Shown: positions 9,073 through 18,458, counted from the first letter of the stretch. The stretch: 64,000 nucleotides of DNA from Paenibacillus turicensis (GCF_017873435.1 NZ_JAGGKG010000001.1:496001-560000), one strand, 5' to 3'. The notes: generated from the letters alone by a model not told the origin. Numbers and translations: made by a program.

Positions 9073-9897
9073 ATGCATCAAAACGACTTATTATCGATAA
9101 GTGCATTTTCAAAAATGGTAGAAACACCACGTAAAACACTCATTTATTATGATCAAATTGGGTTATTTAAGCCTGCATGGGTAGCAGACAATGGTTACCG
9201 TTACTACCACCGTAGCCAAATAGATACCATTGGTGTCATTTATATTTTTAAGGAGCTTGGCATGTCGCTGGATGAGATTCAAGTCCATTTAGGCAAACGT
9301 ACACCCGCCAGTACACTTGAACTTTTTCATAAACAGGAGAAACTGATCCAATTGCAAATTGCAAAGCTGGAACGAGCACAGCAAATGATTGTTAAACGCG
9401 CTGAGAATATTGAGCATTCGCTGAATGTGGATATTAATGAGATGAATATCATTTGGCAAAATAAAACACCGATCCTTTTAAGCACTCGTATAGACACCAA
9501 CAAACAACAATTTCCAGAAGAGCTATGGAATGATTTTCAATTCCGTCTCCAGAAGGAAAATGCACCGCTCGGATATCCAATTGGGGTTATTATTCCGCAG
9601 GAAAGCTTGCTTAAGAAACATGGGGATCAGATGTCTTATATGTATTGCTATATGAATACCCAATTCCACAAGCAGGCATATATGCCAAAGGGATTTTACT
9701 TAGTTTCTTATAGCAGAGCAGACTATGGAGATACAGATAAAATTTATCCACAAATTTTTGATCATATTGAAAAAAATAATTACGTTATCATTGGGGATGC
9801 TTACGAGGAATATTTACAGGATGAGGTCTCAATCCAAAATCCAGATGAATATTTGGTTAAAGTGATGGTGCATATCGAAAAACCAGTGAATGGTTAA
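9073..9897 (+). CDS. MerR-family transcriptional regulator with effector-binding domain
   Basis: 274 residues. The N-terminal winged helix-turn-helix (LLSISAFSKMVETPRKTLIYYDQIG, GYRYYHRSQ, FKELGMSLDEI) is typical of MerR. A coiled-coil dimer helix spans about 85-118. A C-terminal GyrI/AraC-type ligand-binding domain (about 135-270, ending DEYLVKVMVHIEKP) places it with BmrR-like multidrug sensors. AGGAGG precedes the ATG by 11 bases. Divergent from the exporter, with the dyad operator between, so it most probably activates the exporter on binding an amphipathic ligand (inference). Confidence 0.88.
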   Translation: MHQNDLLSISAFSKMVETPRKTLIYYDQIGLFKPAWVADNGYRYYHRSQIDTIGVIYIFKELGMSLDEIQVHLGKRTPASTLELFHKQEKLIQLQIAKLERAQQMIVKRAENIEHSLNVDINEMNIIWQNKTPILLSTRIDTNKQQFPEELWNDFQFRLQKENAPLGYPIGVIIPQESLLKKHGDQMSYMYCYMNTQFHKQAYMPKGFYLVSYSRADYGDTDKIYPQIFDHIEKNNYVIIGDAYEEYLQDEVSIQNPDEYLVKVMVHIEKPVNG

Positions 9898-9900
9898 AGA

Positions 9901-9933
9901 GAGGGAAATATTTTAATTTCCCATCTTATTTTT
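9901..9933 (+). terminator. intrinsic terminator after merR-type gene
   Basis: GGGAAATA / TATTTCCC-like stem (9903-9922) followed by a T-rich run to 9933. It overlaps the end of the convergent histidine kinase gene. Confidence 0.6.
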
Positions 9934-11254
9934 TCATAATAATAGGCAATGTGATGTGTAATGTGAATAATTCCTCATCATTAACAACATTTAGTGTCCC
10001 ATTAAGCTGTTGTATCATTTTTTGGCAGCTAACCAAGCCAATTTCATTACTATCATTTTTCTTATCTACTTTTTTAACGGCATTTTGCACAAGTAAGTGG
10101 AACATCGACTGCTCCATATAGTAGCTAATTTTTATAGGCTGAGACGGATTTGCATATTTTTGAATGTTGGAAAATATGTTATCAAACACACGACGAATAG
10201 AAACCAAATTGACTTCAAGCCAACCTTCCTCAGGTTTTGTATCCATCTCAAAGTCAAAATCCATATTACTTAATACAAATAGCTGCTCCTCGATGAGTTG
10301 ATCCATCAATGCACATGCCTCATACGTTTCAAACTCAATCTCCTCTTCCTCAGAGTTAGAAGCAACAGTAAAGTATTCGAACAGCTTATCTGTTAGTGCT
10401 TTAATCTGATACGCCTTTTCTCTACTATTATGGATGTATTGTAATAAGTCCTCTTGCGTCTTATATTTATTAAGCTGAATAATGTCCATGTAGCCTAATA
10501 AAATGGTAAGTGGGGTACGCAAATCATGAGAGATCGTTGTAATTAATTCTCGATTGGCTTGCCTTATATTCTCTTCACTGCCCAGTCGGTCCCTAAACGA
10601 TTGCCGCATCTCATTTATACTTTGTGCTAACGAGGATAACTCATCATTGCCTGAAACAGTAATGGAGTAATCTAAATTGCCACCCTCTAATATTTTGATC
10701 TCGCGCTCCAGTACACCGATATAGGATGTTTTTTTATTGATCATGAATAAAAACGAGCCTACAAATAAAATACCCGCTACAGAGAAGCACAATAGAAGAA
10801 TGAGGTTATAATACTGGTATTCATAGTAACCAACCAAGTACACTTCCGCATTTTGATCCACAAATGAAATGGTTATGATGGGTATTTTAGATGGAATAAG
10901 CTGTGTTAAAAGTTGCTCATTCATAGCTGGAGTTAGCTCGGTATTATTTGAGGAGTAAATTAACTTTTTATCGACAAAAAGATATAAATTTAAATATCTC
11001 TCCTTACGGATCCATGCGGATAATCGCTCATGATCTCCGGTTGAAATATGCTCATCACGAACAAAGGTGCTAAAGCGGTCTAATGCATCTTGTTGTCTTT
11101 TCTCTACAAAGGTCGACTTGCTTATATAATTGTTGATTATACTTTCACTTGCACTTTCCAAAACAAGGAATGAACCTACAAAAATAAGAAGTGAAAATAG
11201 TACAGCAAATACTAATTTAAGCTTCAGCTTTTTGCCAATAAGTAATTTATTCAA
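9926..11254 (-). CDS. sensor histidine kinase, VanS-like
   Basis: About 442 residues. Two membrane helices (near 12-32 and 140-165) enclose a roughly 110-residue extracytoplasmic sensor. A HAMP linker, HisKA with the phospho-acceptor His in [11 protein letters not shown], and a shortened ATPase domain follow. The ATPase keeps an N-box (NIFSNIQKYA) and a GLVSCQKM segment but lacks an obvious DxGxG box, a shape seen in a subset of Bacillales kinases. I place the start at TTG 11254 (LNKLLIGKK), 7 bases after an AAGGGG site inside the end of the regulator gene. That gives an 8-base overlap and translational coupling; a longer reading from 11308 would bury the start deep in the regulator. Ligand unknown. 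Confidence 0.83.
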   Translation of the reverse strand: MNKLLIGKKLKLKLVFAVLFSLLIFVGSFLVLESASESIINNYISKSTFVEKRQQDALDRFSTFVRDEHISTGDHERLSAWIRKERYLNLYLFVDKKLIYSSNNTELTPAMNEQLLTQLIPSKIPIITISFVDQNAEVYLVGYYEYQYYNLILLLCFSVAGILFVGSFLFMINKKTSYIGVLEREIKILEGGNLDYSITVSGNDELSSLAQSINEMRQSFRDRLGSEENIRQANRELITTISHDLRTPLTILLGYMDIIQLNKYKTQEDLLQYIHNSREKAYQIKALTDKLFEYFTVASNSEEEEIEFETYEACALMDQLIEEQLFVLSNMDFDFEMDTKPEEGWLEVNLVSIRRVFDNIFSNIQKYANPSQPIKISYYMEQSMFHLLVQNAVKKVDKKNDSNEIGLVSCQKMIQQLNGTLNVVNDEELFTLHITLPIIMKK

Positions 11255-11939
11255 CCTTATACCCCTTCCCCCAAACCGTTTTAATATATTTAGGGTTTTG
11301 TGGATCATCCTCTAGCTTGCTTCTAAGATTACGAATATGCACCATAACTGTATTATTGCACGTATAAAAATAAGGTTGTCCCCATACACTCTCATAAATA
11401 TTTTCTGCTGAAAATACCTTTCTTCTTTTTTTAGCTAATAAGAGCAAAATGTTAAATTCTATCTCCGTGAGCGCAATTTCCTTTCCACCCACAGTTACCA
11501 TTTTAGATTCTTGCTCCACAATGAGGTCCTTAATCATAATTTTATCAAATTCCTCTGCCTTCTCCTTTCCACGATAAACATAATATCTACGTAACAAAGC
11601 TTTGACTCTAGCTACCAGTTCAGTATAGGAAAAAGGCTTAGATAAAAAATCATCACTGCCAGACGAAAATGCGAGCTGTTTATCTGAATCTTGTGTTTTA
11701 GCCGTTAAAAATAAAATGGGTGCGCTCGTTTTTTCACGAATCTCAACACATGCTTTTAGACCAGATTTATTAGGCATCATAATATCTAAAATGATAAGAT
11801 CAATTTCTTCATTAACTTTATCTATTGCATCTTGACCATCCACTGCCTCAATGACGATATAATTTTCACTTTCCAATAATATTTTAACGATTTCTCTAAT
11901 TTCACTATTATCATCAGCAATTAAAATTTGCTTGCCCAT
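11247..11939 (-). CDS. OmpR-family response regulator, VanR-like
   Basis: 230 residues. Receiver domain with acidic pocket D9-D10, phospho-acceptor Asp52 (LIILDIMMP), Thr and Lys in FLTAK and LSKPFS. A C-terminal winged-helix DNA-binding domain ends VHIRNLRSKLEDD...YIKTVWGKGYKVE. Start ATG 11939 (MGKQILIADD) has GGAGGG six bases upstream; 16 codons further upstream are open but lack a site. Partner of the overlapping kinase gene. Target genes unknown; the divergent TVP38-type gene is one candidate by position. Confidence 0.9.
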   Translation of the reverse strand: MGKQILIADDNSEIREIVKILLESENYIVIEAVDGQDAIDKVNEEIDLIILDIMMPNKSGLKACVEIREKTSAPILFLTAKTQDSDKQLAFSSGSDDFLSKPFSYTELVARVKALLRRYYVYRGKEKAEEFDKIMIKDLIVEQESKMVTVGGKEIALTEIEFNILLLLAKKRRKVFSAENIYESVWGQPYFYTCNNTVMVHIRNLRSKLEDDPQNPKYIKTVWGKGYKVE

Positions 11940-12093
11940 AAGATCCCTCCGTTCATGTTCAGTATAATGTTTGGTCTTGATCCTCACCAGTCAATACATC
12001 AAACTTAAGAATTCTTCAGAAATCATATAGATAACTCTTAATGAAATCAAATTATACTTAAAATATAATCACCGTCATGTAAGGAGCAGTGCG

Positions 12094-12792
12094 ATGCGAC
12101 ATTTATCAAAAAGTAATATATTAAAAATAGCTTTGCTCATATTAACAGCCATTTCAATCATCATTTTTATTTATTATTCGCCTGAAATTTTAAGAATATT
12201 ATCCTCCATGGATAATTTTAGAGAATATATTCGTTCTACAGGAAGCTGGGGACCGATTATGTTTATTCTCTTTCAAGTTCTTCAGATTGTAATTGCACCT
12301 ATTCCAGGAGAAGTCGTCCAAATTGCAGGGGGTTACATTTATGGTATTGGTCTTGGGACGTTATATAATACGGTAGGCATGGTGTTAGGTTCAGCGATGG
12401 CTTTTTATTTTACTCGTTTTATTGGTCGCTCTTACATTGAAAAGCTACTACAAAAAAAAGATTACAAGTGGATGGCACTTATCAAGGATGAAAAGAAATT
12501 TTCCGTATTTTTATTTATCTTTTTCGTTATTCCTGGGTTACCAAAGGACTTTCTCGTATACGTAGCTGCTTTAACGTCAATAAGCTCCTTGCGTTTCTTC
12601 ATCATTTTGCTTGTTGCACGTTTACCATGGATTATCGGCTCAGTCGCCGTTGGCTCCACGATTCATTTAGAACAATACGGATCAGCGATCATTATTTCTG
12701 TCATCTCTGTGGTCGCTTTCATCTTCGGTTATATTTATAAGGATAAGTTAGTCCAAATTTTTTCGAAAACAGAAAATGAGACGGGAAAATAA
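12094..12792 (+). CDS. TVP38/TMEM64 (VTT/DedA-like) membrane protein
   Basis: 232 residues with about six hydrophobic segments. The conserved VTT/SNARE-associated core is present: APIPGEVVQIAGGYIYG, then GMVLGSAMAFYFTRFIGR, and a late GLPKDFLVYVAALT. Such proteins are integral membrane proteins of the DedA superfamily, linked to lipid scrambling, undecaprenyl-phosphate recycling and envelope homeostasis. AAGGAG precedes the start. It is divergent from the VanRS-like pair, an arrangement that would fit envelope-stress control (inference). The acetyltransferase starts 16 bases after it ends. Confidence 0.82.
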   Translation: MRHLSKSNILKIALLILTAISIIIFIYYSPEILRILSSMDNFREYIRSTGSWGPIMFILFQVLQIVIAPIPGEVVQIAGGYIYGIGLGTLYNTVGMVLGSAMAFYFTRFIGRSYIEKLLQKKDYKWMALIKDEKKFSVFLFIFFVIPGLPKDFLVYVAALTSISSLRFFIILLVARLPWIIGSVAVGSTIHLEQYGSAIIISVISVVAFIFGYIYKDKLVQIFSKTENETGK

Positions 12793-12808
12793 TTAGGAGG
12801 CATTACCT

Positions 12809-13354
12809 ATGCTTAAATTTGAAACCAATCGTTTAATATTAAGAAACTTTGCTACAGAAGATGCACAAGGATTGTTTGAATATACGGAAAACCCTAGAGT
12901 AAACTGCTTCTTGATTGATAAAAATTCATCCTTTGAGGAAGCATTGCTAAAGGTAAAAAAAAGAAGTTGGGATGATACTTATCTCGCAGTTGCATTAAAG
13001 GAAAATAATCAGCTTATTGGCGAGTTATTTTTGATGAAGGAAGATCCTGATACTTATAGTGTTGGATGGCACTTTAATGAGAAATACGAAGGAAAAGGAT
13101 ATGCAACTGAAAGTGCTCACGCACTTTTGAGGTATCTCTTTATGGAGAAAGACGCCAGAAGGGTGTATGCCTATGTTGAGGATGATAACTTGCGGTCACA
13201 AAAACTGCTCGAAAAGTTAGGCATGCGTAAGGAAGGTTGCTTTATTGAGTACATTTCATTTACTAAAAATGAAGATGGCACACCAAAATATGAAAATACA
13301 TTTCAATATGCCATCTTAAAGAGGGAATGGCTTGAGCTTACATCAAAACTTTAA
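12809..13354 (+). CDS. GNAT-family N-acetyltransferase (RimJ/RimL-like)
   Basis: 181 residues with the RimJ/RimL-type layout: N-terminal ETNRLILRNF, central SVGWHFNEKYEGKGYATESAHALL (acetyl-CoA pyrophosphate loop EGKGYATE), then YVEDDNLRSQKLLEKLGM. Transfers an acetyl group from acetyl-CoA to an amine on a protein N-terminus or small molecule; substrate not readable. AGGAGG precedes the ATG. Lies 16 bp after the VTT protein, likely the same transcript. Confidence 0.87.
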   Translation: MLKFETNRLILRNFATEDAQGLFEYTENPRVNCFLIDKNSSFEEALLKVKKRSWDDTYLAVALKENNQLIGELFLMKEDPDTYSVGWHFNEKYEGKGYATESAHALLRYLFMEKDARRVYAYVEDDNLRSQKLLEKLGMRKEGCFIEYISFTKNEDGTPKYENTFQYAILKREWLELTSKL

Positions 13355-13385
13355 TAAACTATTGATTTTACAACTTCATCACAAT

Positions 13386-14594
13386 TTACCTTCTTAAAAA
13401 GCTAGTAAAGGATGGAGTTTTGCCATTAATCAGTAGATGCGCTAACAACCCTGCAACAAGTCCCCAAAATGCACCACCAACACCAAGCAAGGTTACATTT
13501 GCTGCTGTTGCTAAAAACGTAATTAATGCGGTCTCACGACCCTTTGGTTCTATCAAAGCATTAGCAAGGCTCCCACCAATCGTGCCAATTAGAGCGAGTC
13601 CTGCTAATGTTGCAATAAATGTAGCAGGAAGAATTAGAAATAAAGCTGCTAACGTTACCCCAAAAATGCCCACAGTAATATAAAAAACTCCACATGCAAT
13701 GCCTGCAATATAGCGTTTTGATGCATCTTCATGTGCATCCTTCCCTGTACAAATCGCCGCTGTAATCGCAGCTACATTAAAGGCATGTGAACCAAAAGGT
13801 GCTGTGATCAGAGAGCCCAAGCCTGTTGCAATTAAAATTGGATTTGCACTCGTTTTGAAACCGTCATTCCGTAAGACAAGCATACCCGGCATGTATTGCC
13901 CAGTTAATGTAATAATAAATAACGGCAGTGCAACTCCTAATAAAGCATGTAATGAAAACTGTGGAGCAACAAACACCGGTGATGCAATGGTTAAAGTAAT
14001 GGCACTGAAATCAGCCTTACCTGTACTCATTAAATAAATCAATCCGATGACTAAAATACCTACAATCGCATAACGTGACGTAAATCGCCTTAGTAAAATA
14101 TAAGAGGCAAACAATATAACGACAAGGATCGGATCTATCTTTGCGCCCGCAAATGCAGAAATACCAAACTGCAACAAAATTCCAGCTAGTAATCCTGAAG
14201 CAATCCCGGAAGGTATAAGCTGAACAAAACGTTCAAACATCCCTGTTAAACCTAAAATAATGAAACCTACTGCGGAAATCATGTAAGCGCCAATAGCTTC
14301 TGGATAAGGAGTGACGGCCAGCGCTGACACTAGAAATGCAACACCTGGTGTAGACCACGCTGTAATAATCGGTTCCCGATATCGATAGCTTAGCCATATC
14401 CCAGTTATACCAACCCCAATGGAAATCGACCAAATCCATGATGCAGTCATTTCAGGGCTTAAGCCCGCAACTTTCGCCGCCTGAAATACAAGAATAAAAG
14501 TTCCTCCGTAATTCACAATAACCGATATTAAAGCCGCAATCGTTGGTGATATTAAATCACGCCCACGTAGTAAAGGAGATGTATGTTTTCTCAT
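13386..14594 (-). CDS. benE: BenE-type transporter (benzoate/H+ symporter family)
   Basis: 402 residues, 11-12 hydrophobic helices, all glycine-rich as in BenE proteins. Recognisable stretches are SVIVNYGGTFILVFQAA, AWSTPGVAFLV and PFGSHAFNVAAITAAICTG. The family imports benzoate by proton symport, but many Firmicute members are uncharacterised, and no benzoate catabolic gene is seen nearby. Start ATG 14594 has AGGAG four to five bases upstream. The gene is divergent from the Met-rich protein at 14794. Confidence 0.85.
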   Translation of the reverse strand: MRKHTSPLLRGRDLISPTIAALISVIVNYGGTFILVFQAAKVAGLSPEMTASWIWSISIGVGITGIWLSYRYREPIITAWSTPGVAFLVSALAVTPYPEAIGAYMISAVGFIILGLTGMFERFVQLIPSGIASGLLAGILLQFGISAFAGAKIDPILVVILFASYILLRRFTSRYAIVGILVIGLIYLMSTGKADFSAITLTIASPVFVAPQFSLHALLGVALPLFIITLTGQYMPGMLVLRNDGFKTSANPILIATGLGSLITAPFGSHAFNVAAITAAICTGKDAHEDASKRYIAGIACGVFYITVGIFGVTLAALFLILPATFIATLAGLALIGTIGGSLANALIEPKGRETALITFLATAANVTLLGVGGAFWGLVAGLLAHLLINGKTPSFTSFLRR

Positions 14595-14793
14595 CGTTCT
14601 CCTACCTCCTCTTCATCTATCTCTCTTTTTTGCTAGTATATCAACAATTGGATTGGTTATATCTATCCAAAGAACACAAAAATGAGCAGTCCAAAAATGA
14701 TCGTAATAAAATTGTAAGACTTAGCTTAGAGAATCGTAAGCTCTGTTATTTAATCTAACCATGAAAGAAAACCAATATTGGAGGTTGAATAAA

Positions 14794-15291
14794 ATGATGA
14801 AAAGAAATCGTGGAAAAACATTATTGATGATGGCGGTATTAATCCTCTCACTTACATTTTCTGGATTAACCAATGCCGCAGGAATCAAAATGATGAAAAA
14901 GAATGGAATGGAGCTACTTAATTTAAGACAGGCATCAGAAATGTATGGCTATAGTGTACAGTGGAACAGTAAAGAAAGATCCGTCACTTTAGTTTACAAA
15001 GGTAAGATGGATGGAATGATGAAAGATGACAACATGGGCATGAAAGACGACATGATGGCGAAGGATGACATGGGCATGAAAGACGACATGATGATGAAGG
15101 ATGACATGGGCATGAAAGATGACATGAAGCCTGTGGGCCAAAGTATTAAGCTTTGGATCGGATCAAAAAAAGTAACAGTTAATGGGAAGCAAATTAAACT
15201 GGATACTGCCCCTACAGTTTCTAAGGGTAGCACTTATGTAACTAAAAAGTTGGTTAATCAGTATATGAAGCCTACAGCTTCAATGAAATAG
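14794..15291 (+). CDS. secreted Met/Asp-rich protein with split copper-amine-oxidase-N-like domain
   Basis: 165 residues. A basic start and hydrophobic core (LLMMAVLILSLTFSGLTNAA) form a signal peptide. The mature part looks like the Cu_amine_oxidN1-type domain common in Bacillales exoproteins: LLNLRQASEMYGYSVQWNSKERSV, later KVTVNGKQIKLDTAP and STYVTKKLVNQYM. The domain is split by a methionine-aspartate-lysine insertion of about 38 residues (repeats of KDDMGMKDDMMM). ATG 14794 is chosen because GGAGG lies nine bases before it; the in-frame ATG at 14761 has no site. The Met-rich insertion could be a sacrificial oxidation target repaired by the MsrAB encoded downstream, or a copper-binding segment. 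Function is inferred from context; no family member is known to me. Confidence 0.75.
   Translation: MMKRNRGKTLLMMAVLILSLTFSGLTNAAGIKMMKKNGMELLNLRQASEMYGYSVQWNSKERSVTLVYKGKMDGMMKDDNMGMKDDMMAKDDMGMKDDMMMKDDMGMKDDMKPVGQSIKLWIGSKKVTVNGKQIKLDTAPTVSKGSTYVTKKLVNQYMKPTASMK
15022..15126 (+). repeat. 36-bp in-frame tandem repeat coding the Met-rich insert
   Basis: About 2.8 units. The central copy (15061-15096) codes KDDMGMKDDMMM. The first copy (15022-15060) carries one extra Asn codon, and the third (15097-15126) is cut to 30 bases. Near-identity of the units at DNA level suggests recent duplication and possible length variation among strains. Confidence 0.8.
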
Positions 15292-15372
15292 AGGTAAACA
15301 GACTGCGCAGCATCGTCAGCCCATGGTATGATGAAGTCAAATTTAATTTTCTCAATAATGGGGTGATTCAGT

Positions 15373-16080
15373 GTGAAGGAAACAATATTAGTCGCTGATG
15401 ACGATGCAAATATTACGGATGTTTGTCGCAGATATTTGGAAAGAGAAGGTTATTTAGTTATTACTGCTAAAGACGGCGTAGAAGCCATCGAGTTATGGCA
15501 AAGTCAAAGTCCAAGCTTGATTGTATTAGACCTGATGATGCCGGGTAAAAGTGGTTGGGAGGTTTGCAACGAGATTCGCCAAACGGAAGATATCCCCATT
15601 GTAATGTTGACCGCCCGTGGCGAAGAGCAGGATCGATTGATGGGACTGACGATGGGTGCAGATGACTATTTGACCAAACCATTTAGTCCAAGAGAACTCG
15701 TGTTACGCGTACAAGCAATTTTACGTCGAATGCGCTATGTAAATTCCTCGCCAACTAAGGCATCTGAACATACCATTAAATATGAAGGACTTACTATAGA
15801 CGTTGGTAAGCGTACAGTAGAGATCAACGGGCATGAAATCGATTTGACTGTAACAGAATTTGATATGCTATTTCTACTAGCAAGCCATCCAGGTCAAGTA
15901 TTTTCTAGAACACAGATTTTGAGTAAAATATGGGATTTTAGCTATGAGGGAGACACAACGACTGTGACCGTGCATATTCGGAGATTACGGGAAAAGATTG
16001 AACCCACTCCTTCTGAGCCAAAGTATATTAAAACAGTCTGGGGTATAGGCTATAAGTTTGCAGGTGATGGGAACTCATGA
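15373..16080 (+). CDS. OmpR-family response regulator
   Basis: 235 residues. Receiver with D9-D10-D11, phospho-acceptor Asp53 (LIVLDLMMPGKSGWEV), MLTARG and LTKPFSPREL. The C-terminal winged helix ends VHIRRLREKIEPTPS...TVWGIGYKF. The start is GTG 15373 with a GGGGTGA site upstream. First gene of a run with the kinase, CcdA, thioredoxin-like lipoprotein and MsrAB, all on one strand with gaps under 40 bp. It probably controls this operon and the Met-rich gene (inference); a TATGAT lies about 39 bp upstream without a good -35, compatible with activated transcription. Confidence 0.9.
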   Translation: MKETILVADDDANITDVCRRYLEREGYLVITAKDGVEAIELWQSQSPSLIVLDLMMPGKSGWEVCNEIRQTEDIPIVMLTARGEEQDRLMGLTMGADDYLTKPFSPRELVLRVQAILRRMRYVNSSPTKASEHTIKYEGLTIDVGKRTVEINGHEIDLTVTEFDMLFLLASHPGQVFSRTQILSKIWDFSYEGDTTTVTVHIRRLREKIEPTPSEPKYIKTVWGIGYKFAGDGNS

Positions 16081-17117
16081 AGCTACGTACTTACTTATTA
16101 TTATCGAGCCTGTCAGGGATTGGTGTCTTATTAGTATGTTTATTTGTTAGCTATAATAGAATGTTTCTTTCTATTGAGCAATTGTATTGGTTGTCTAGTG
16201 TAACCGTTGGGGTGGGCGTCCTCTCCTTTATCCTTCAGTATTTGATGACAAAACCTTTAGAGAAATCGATACAGCAAATTACAGAACAAACGATCCAAAT
16301 TGCCGAGGGGGATTTCGATAGCAAAGTCCCCTTAATCGGCCCCCAAGAGTTCAAGCTTCTCGCAGCACAATTTAACACGATGAGCTCCAAATTAGAGGAA
16401 AGCTTTAACGATCTGCATCACTCTGAATCTGCTAGACGGGAGTTAATTGCAAACGTCTCTCACGATTTGCGAACACCGTTAGCCTCCATCCAATCCTTTG
16501 TAGAAGCTCTAGAGGATGATGTCATTAAAGACAAGGATACGTTTGAGCGTTACCTCAAAACGATTCGGTTAGAAACAAAGCGATTAGCAGGGCTTATTCA
16601 GGACTTATTTGAATTATCAAGTATAGAAGCAAAAGGCGATGTGTTCGAGCCTATTCCATATCATGCAGATGAGTTGTTACTAAGTACGCTGGAAAGCTTC
16701 TCTTTCCACCTCGCTGAGAAAAAGCTGGATGTCGACATTGATTTACCGCATAAATTACCTGCTGCACTGATGATGCCTGCACAAATCAAGCGAGTATTAT
16801 CTAATTTACTACAAAATGCCATACAGTACTCTCCAGTTGAAGGGAAAATCGTTTTATCCGCTACAGAGAAGGGTAAATTTTTAATAATTTCGGTTATAGA
16901 TGAAGGAGAAGGCATCGAAGAAGCAGAAACTTCACGTATATTTGAACGTTTTTATCGAATTGATAAAGCACGTAGCAAAAATAATGGTGGCGCAGGACTT
17001 GGTCTTGCCATTGCTGAATCCATCGTCCAGCTCCATGGTGGTGAAATCGGGGTGAACAGCACTATAGGAAACGGTAGTTGCTTCTGGTTTACACTTCCGA
17101 TTTATTTCAGTCGTTGA
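16077..17117 (+). CDS. sensor histidine kinase with minimal external loop
   Basis: 346 residues, start ATG overlapping the regulator stop by 4 bases (ATGA). Two membrane helices (about 5-25 and 36-54) are separated by only about a dozen residues ([13 protein letters not shown]), so there is no real extracytoplasmic sensor domain. Then HAMP, HisKA ([15 protein letters not shown]) and a complete HATPase ([31 protein letters not shown]). Kinases of this build sense through the membrane or a partner protein. The linked Met-rich protein, CcdA or redox lipoproteins are candidate partners (inference). Confidence 0.9.
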   Translation: MKLRTYLLLSSLSGIGVLLVCLFVSYNRMFLSIEQLYWLSSVTVGVGVLSFILQYLMTKPLEKSIQQITEQTIQIAEGDFDSKVPLIGPQEFKLLAAQFNTMSSKLEESFNDLHHSESARRELIANVSHDLRTPLASIQSFVEALEDDVIKDKDTFERYLKTIRLETKRLAGLIQDLFELSSIEAKGDVFEPIPYHADELLLSTLESFSFHLAEKKLDVDIDLPHKLPAALMMPAQIKRVLSNLLQNAIQYSPVEGKIVLSATEKGKFLIISVIDEGEGIEEAETSRIFERFYRIDKARSKNNGGAGLGLAIAESIVQLHGGEIGVNSTIGNGSCFWFTLPIYFSR

Positions 17118-17156
17118 TCCTTAGCAATTACTAAGCATAGTTAGGTGGTGATAGGT

Positions 17157-17867
17157 ATGGGTATCGACTTTGTATACCTGTTTGGTGTATTTGGAGCAGG
17201 GGTACTCTCGTTTTTCTCCCCTTGTATTTTGCCATTACTGCCAGTGTATGTATCCTATTTGTCGGGAAATATCGTAAATGAGGACAGCAATATAAATCAT
17301 GACTCGGTTACGATTCGAGCTGGATTTTTTGTAAGAACCTTGTTGTTTGTGCTCGGGTTGTCCGTCGTGTTTATTATACTTGGCTTTGGTTCTGGTGTAC
17401 TTGGCAATTTAATTACAAGCTCTAAGTTTATTGCGATTTGTGGGGCTATCGTTATCTTATTTGGGATTTACCAAACAGGATGGATTAAATTTCCTTGGTT
17501 AGAGCGAGAGCGAAAGCTATCTAGTAACCATGCTAACAAAGGGAGTTATGTTGGCGCATTCCTACTTGGCTTAACATTTAGTTTCGGATGGACGCCGTGT
17601 ATCGGACCTATATTAGCTGCCATACTTGGTATTGCCGCGGGCGAGGGCTCCCCTACTTATGGCGGATTACTCATGCTCCTTTATACATTAGGCTTAGCGA
17701 TTCCTTTTTTGATCATGTCACTATCTTCACAATTTTTTATTAAACGGGTGCGTCGTTTGTATAAATATATGGGTGTAATCAAAGTAGGCTCAGGCCTTAT
17801 GCTTATTGTGATGGGCGTCTTGCTGATGACTGATCGGCTTAATATGATTGTAAGCTGGTTTCAATAA
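17157..17867 (+). CDS. ccdA: CcdA/DsbD-type transmembrane thiol-electron carrier
   Basis: 236 residues, six membrane helices. The two conserved membrane cysteines lie in FFSPCILPLLPVY (helix 1) and FGWTPCIGPILAA (helix 4), the redox pair that carries electrons from cytoplasmic thioredoxin to the outside. ATG 17157 is used because AGGTGG lies eight bases upstream; the GTG at 17145 overlaps that site. Encoded 27 bp before a thioredoxin-like lipoprotein and then MsrAB. The arrangement matches the CcdA2-Etrx2-MsrAB2 chain known in Streptococcus pneumoniae, so it probably feeds methionine sulfoxide repair rather than cytochrome c maturation. Confidence 0.9.
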   Translation: MGIDFVYLFGVFGAGVLSFFSPCILPLLPVYVSYLSGNIVNEDSNINHDSVTIRAGFFVRTLLFVLGLSVVFIILGFGSGVLGNLITSSKFIAICGAIVILFGIYQTGWIKFPWLERERKLSSNHANKGSYVGAFLLGLTFSFGWTPCIGPILAAILGIAAGEGSPTYGGLLMLLYTLGLAIPFLIMSLSSQFFIKRVRRLYKYMGVIKVGSGLMLIVMGVLLMTDRLNMIVSWFQ

Positions 17868-17894
17868 TGATGAGAACAATAGGGGGAACAACAG

Positions 17895-18443
17895 ATGAAA
17901 CGTACATGGAAATGGCTTGGTTACGTGCTTATCATAGGTAGCTTATTAGCCACCTTAACCGCCTGTGGCACCAAACAGCCCTCACAAAGCAATAATATGG
18001 GAGCACAAGCTACTATGAACAAGGGGGAAGCCGCTCCACAGTTTGTATTAAATGATTTAAAAGGCAACTCCTTTCAACTAAAGGATGCTCAAGGTAAAAA
18101 AGTATATGTGAAATATTGGGCTTCTTGGTGTTCGATTTGCCTTGCAGGTCTTGAAGACCTCAATACATTAGCCGGTCAAGAAAAGGATTTTAAAGTTATA
18201 ACGATCGTAACGCCTAACTACAAAGGGGAAAAATCCGCTAAGGAGTTTGCTGAATGGTTTAACAGACAACCTTACAGTAACTTGACTGTCTTGTTAGATG
18301 AGGATGGGGAATGGGCTAAACAGTTTGGACTCAGAGCTTATCCAAGTTCATTTTACATTGGCTCAGACGGTATTTTGGCTAAATCACAACCAGGTCATGC
18401 TGACAATGAGCAAATTGTTGAGACTTTGAACGGAATGAAGTGA
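17895..18443 (+). CDS. TlpA/ResA-type thioredoxin-like lipoprotein
   Basis: 182 residues. Signal peptide with lipobox LTAC (lipidated Cys24), then a short Ser/Asn/Gln linker. The thioredoxin fold has the active site W78-C79-S-I-C82. A cis-Pro loop is visible in AYPSSFYIGSDG. Membrane-anchored on the outer face, it should accept electrons from the adjacent CcdA and reduce MsrAB (role inferred from the pneumococcal Etrx system). GGGGG precedes the ATG. Gap of 27 bp from ccdA and 15 bp to msrAB. Confidence 0.9.
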   Translation: MKRTWKWLGYVLIIGSLLATLTACGTKQPSQSNNMGAQATMNKGEAAPQFVLNDLKGNSFQLKDAQGKKVYVKYWASWCSICLAGLEDLNTLAGQEKDFKVITIVTPNYKGEKSAKEFAEWFNRQPYSNLTVLLDEDGEWAKQFGLRAYPSSFYIGSDGILAKSQPGHADNEQIVETLNGMK

Positions 18444-18458
18444 GGAAGGAGTAACGAT

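Noticed and set aside
14994..15233. 79-codon frame antisense to the Met-rich repeat
   Set aside because: It is the mirror of the repeat codons (ATG-rich sense gives CAT-rich antisense) with no start signals.
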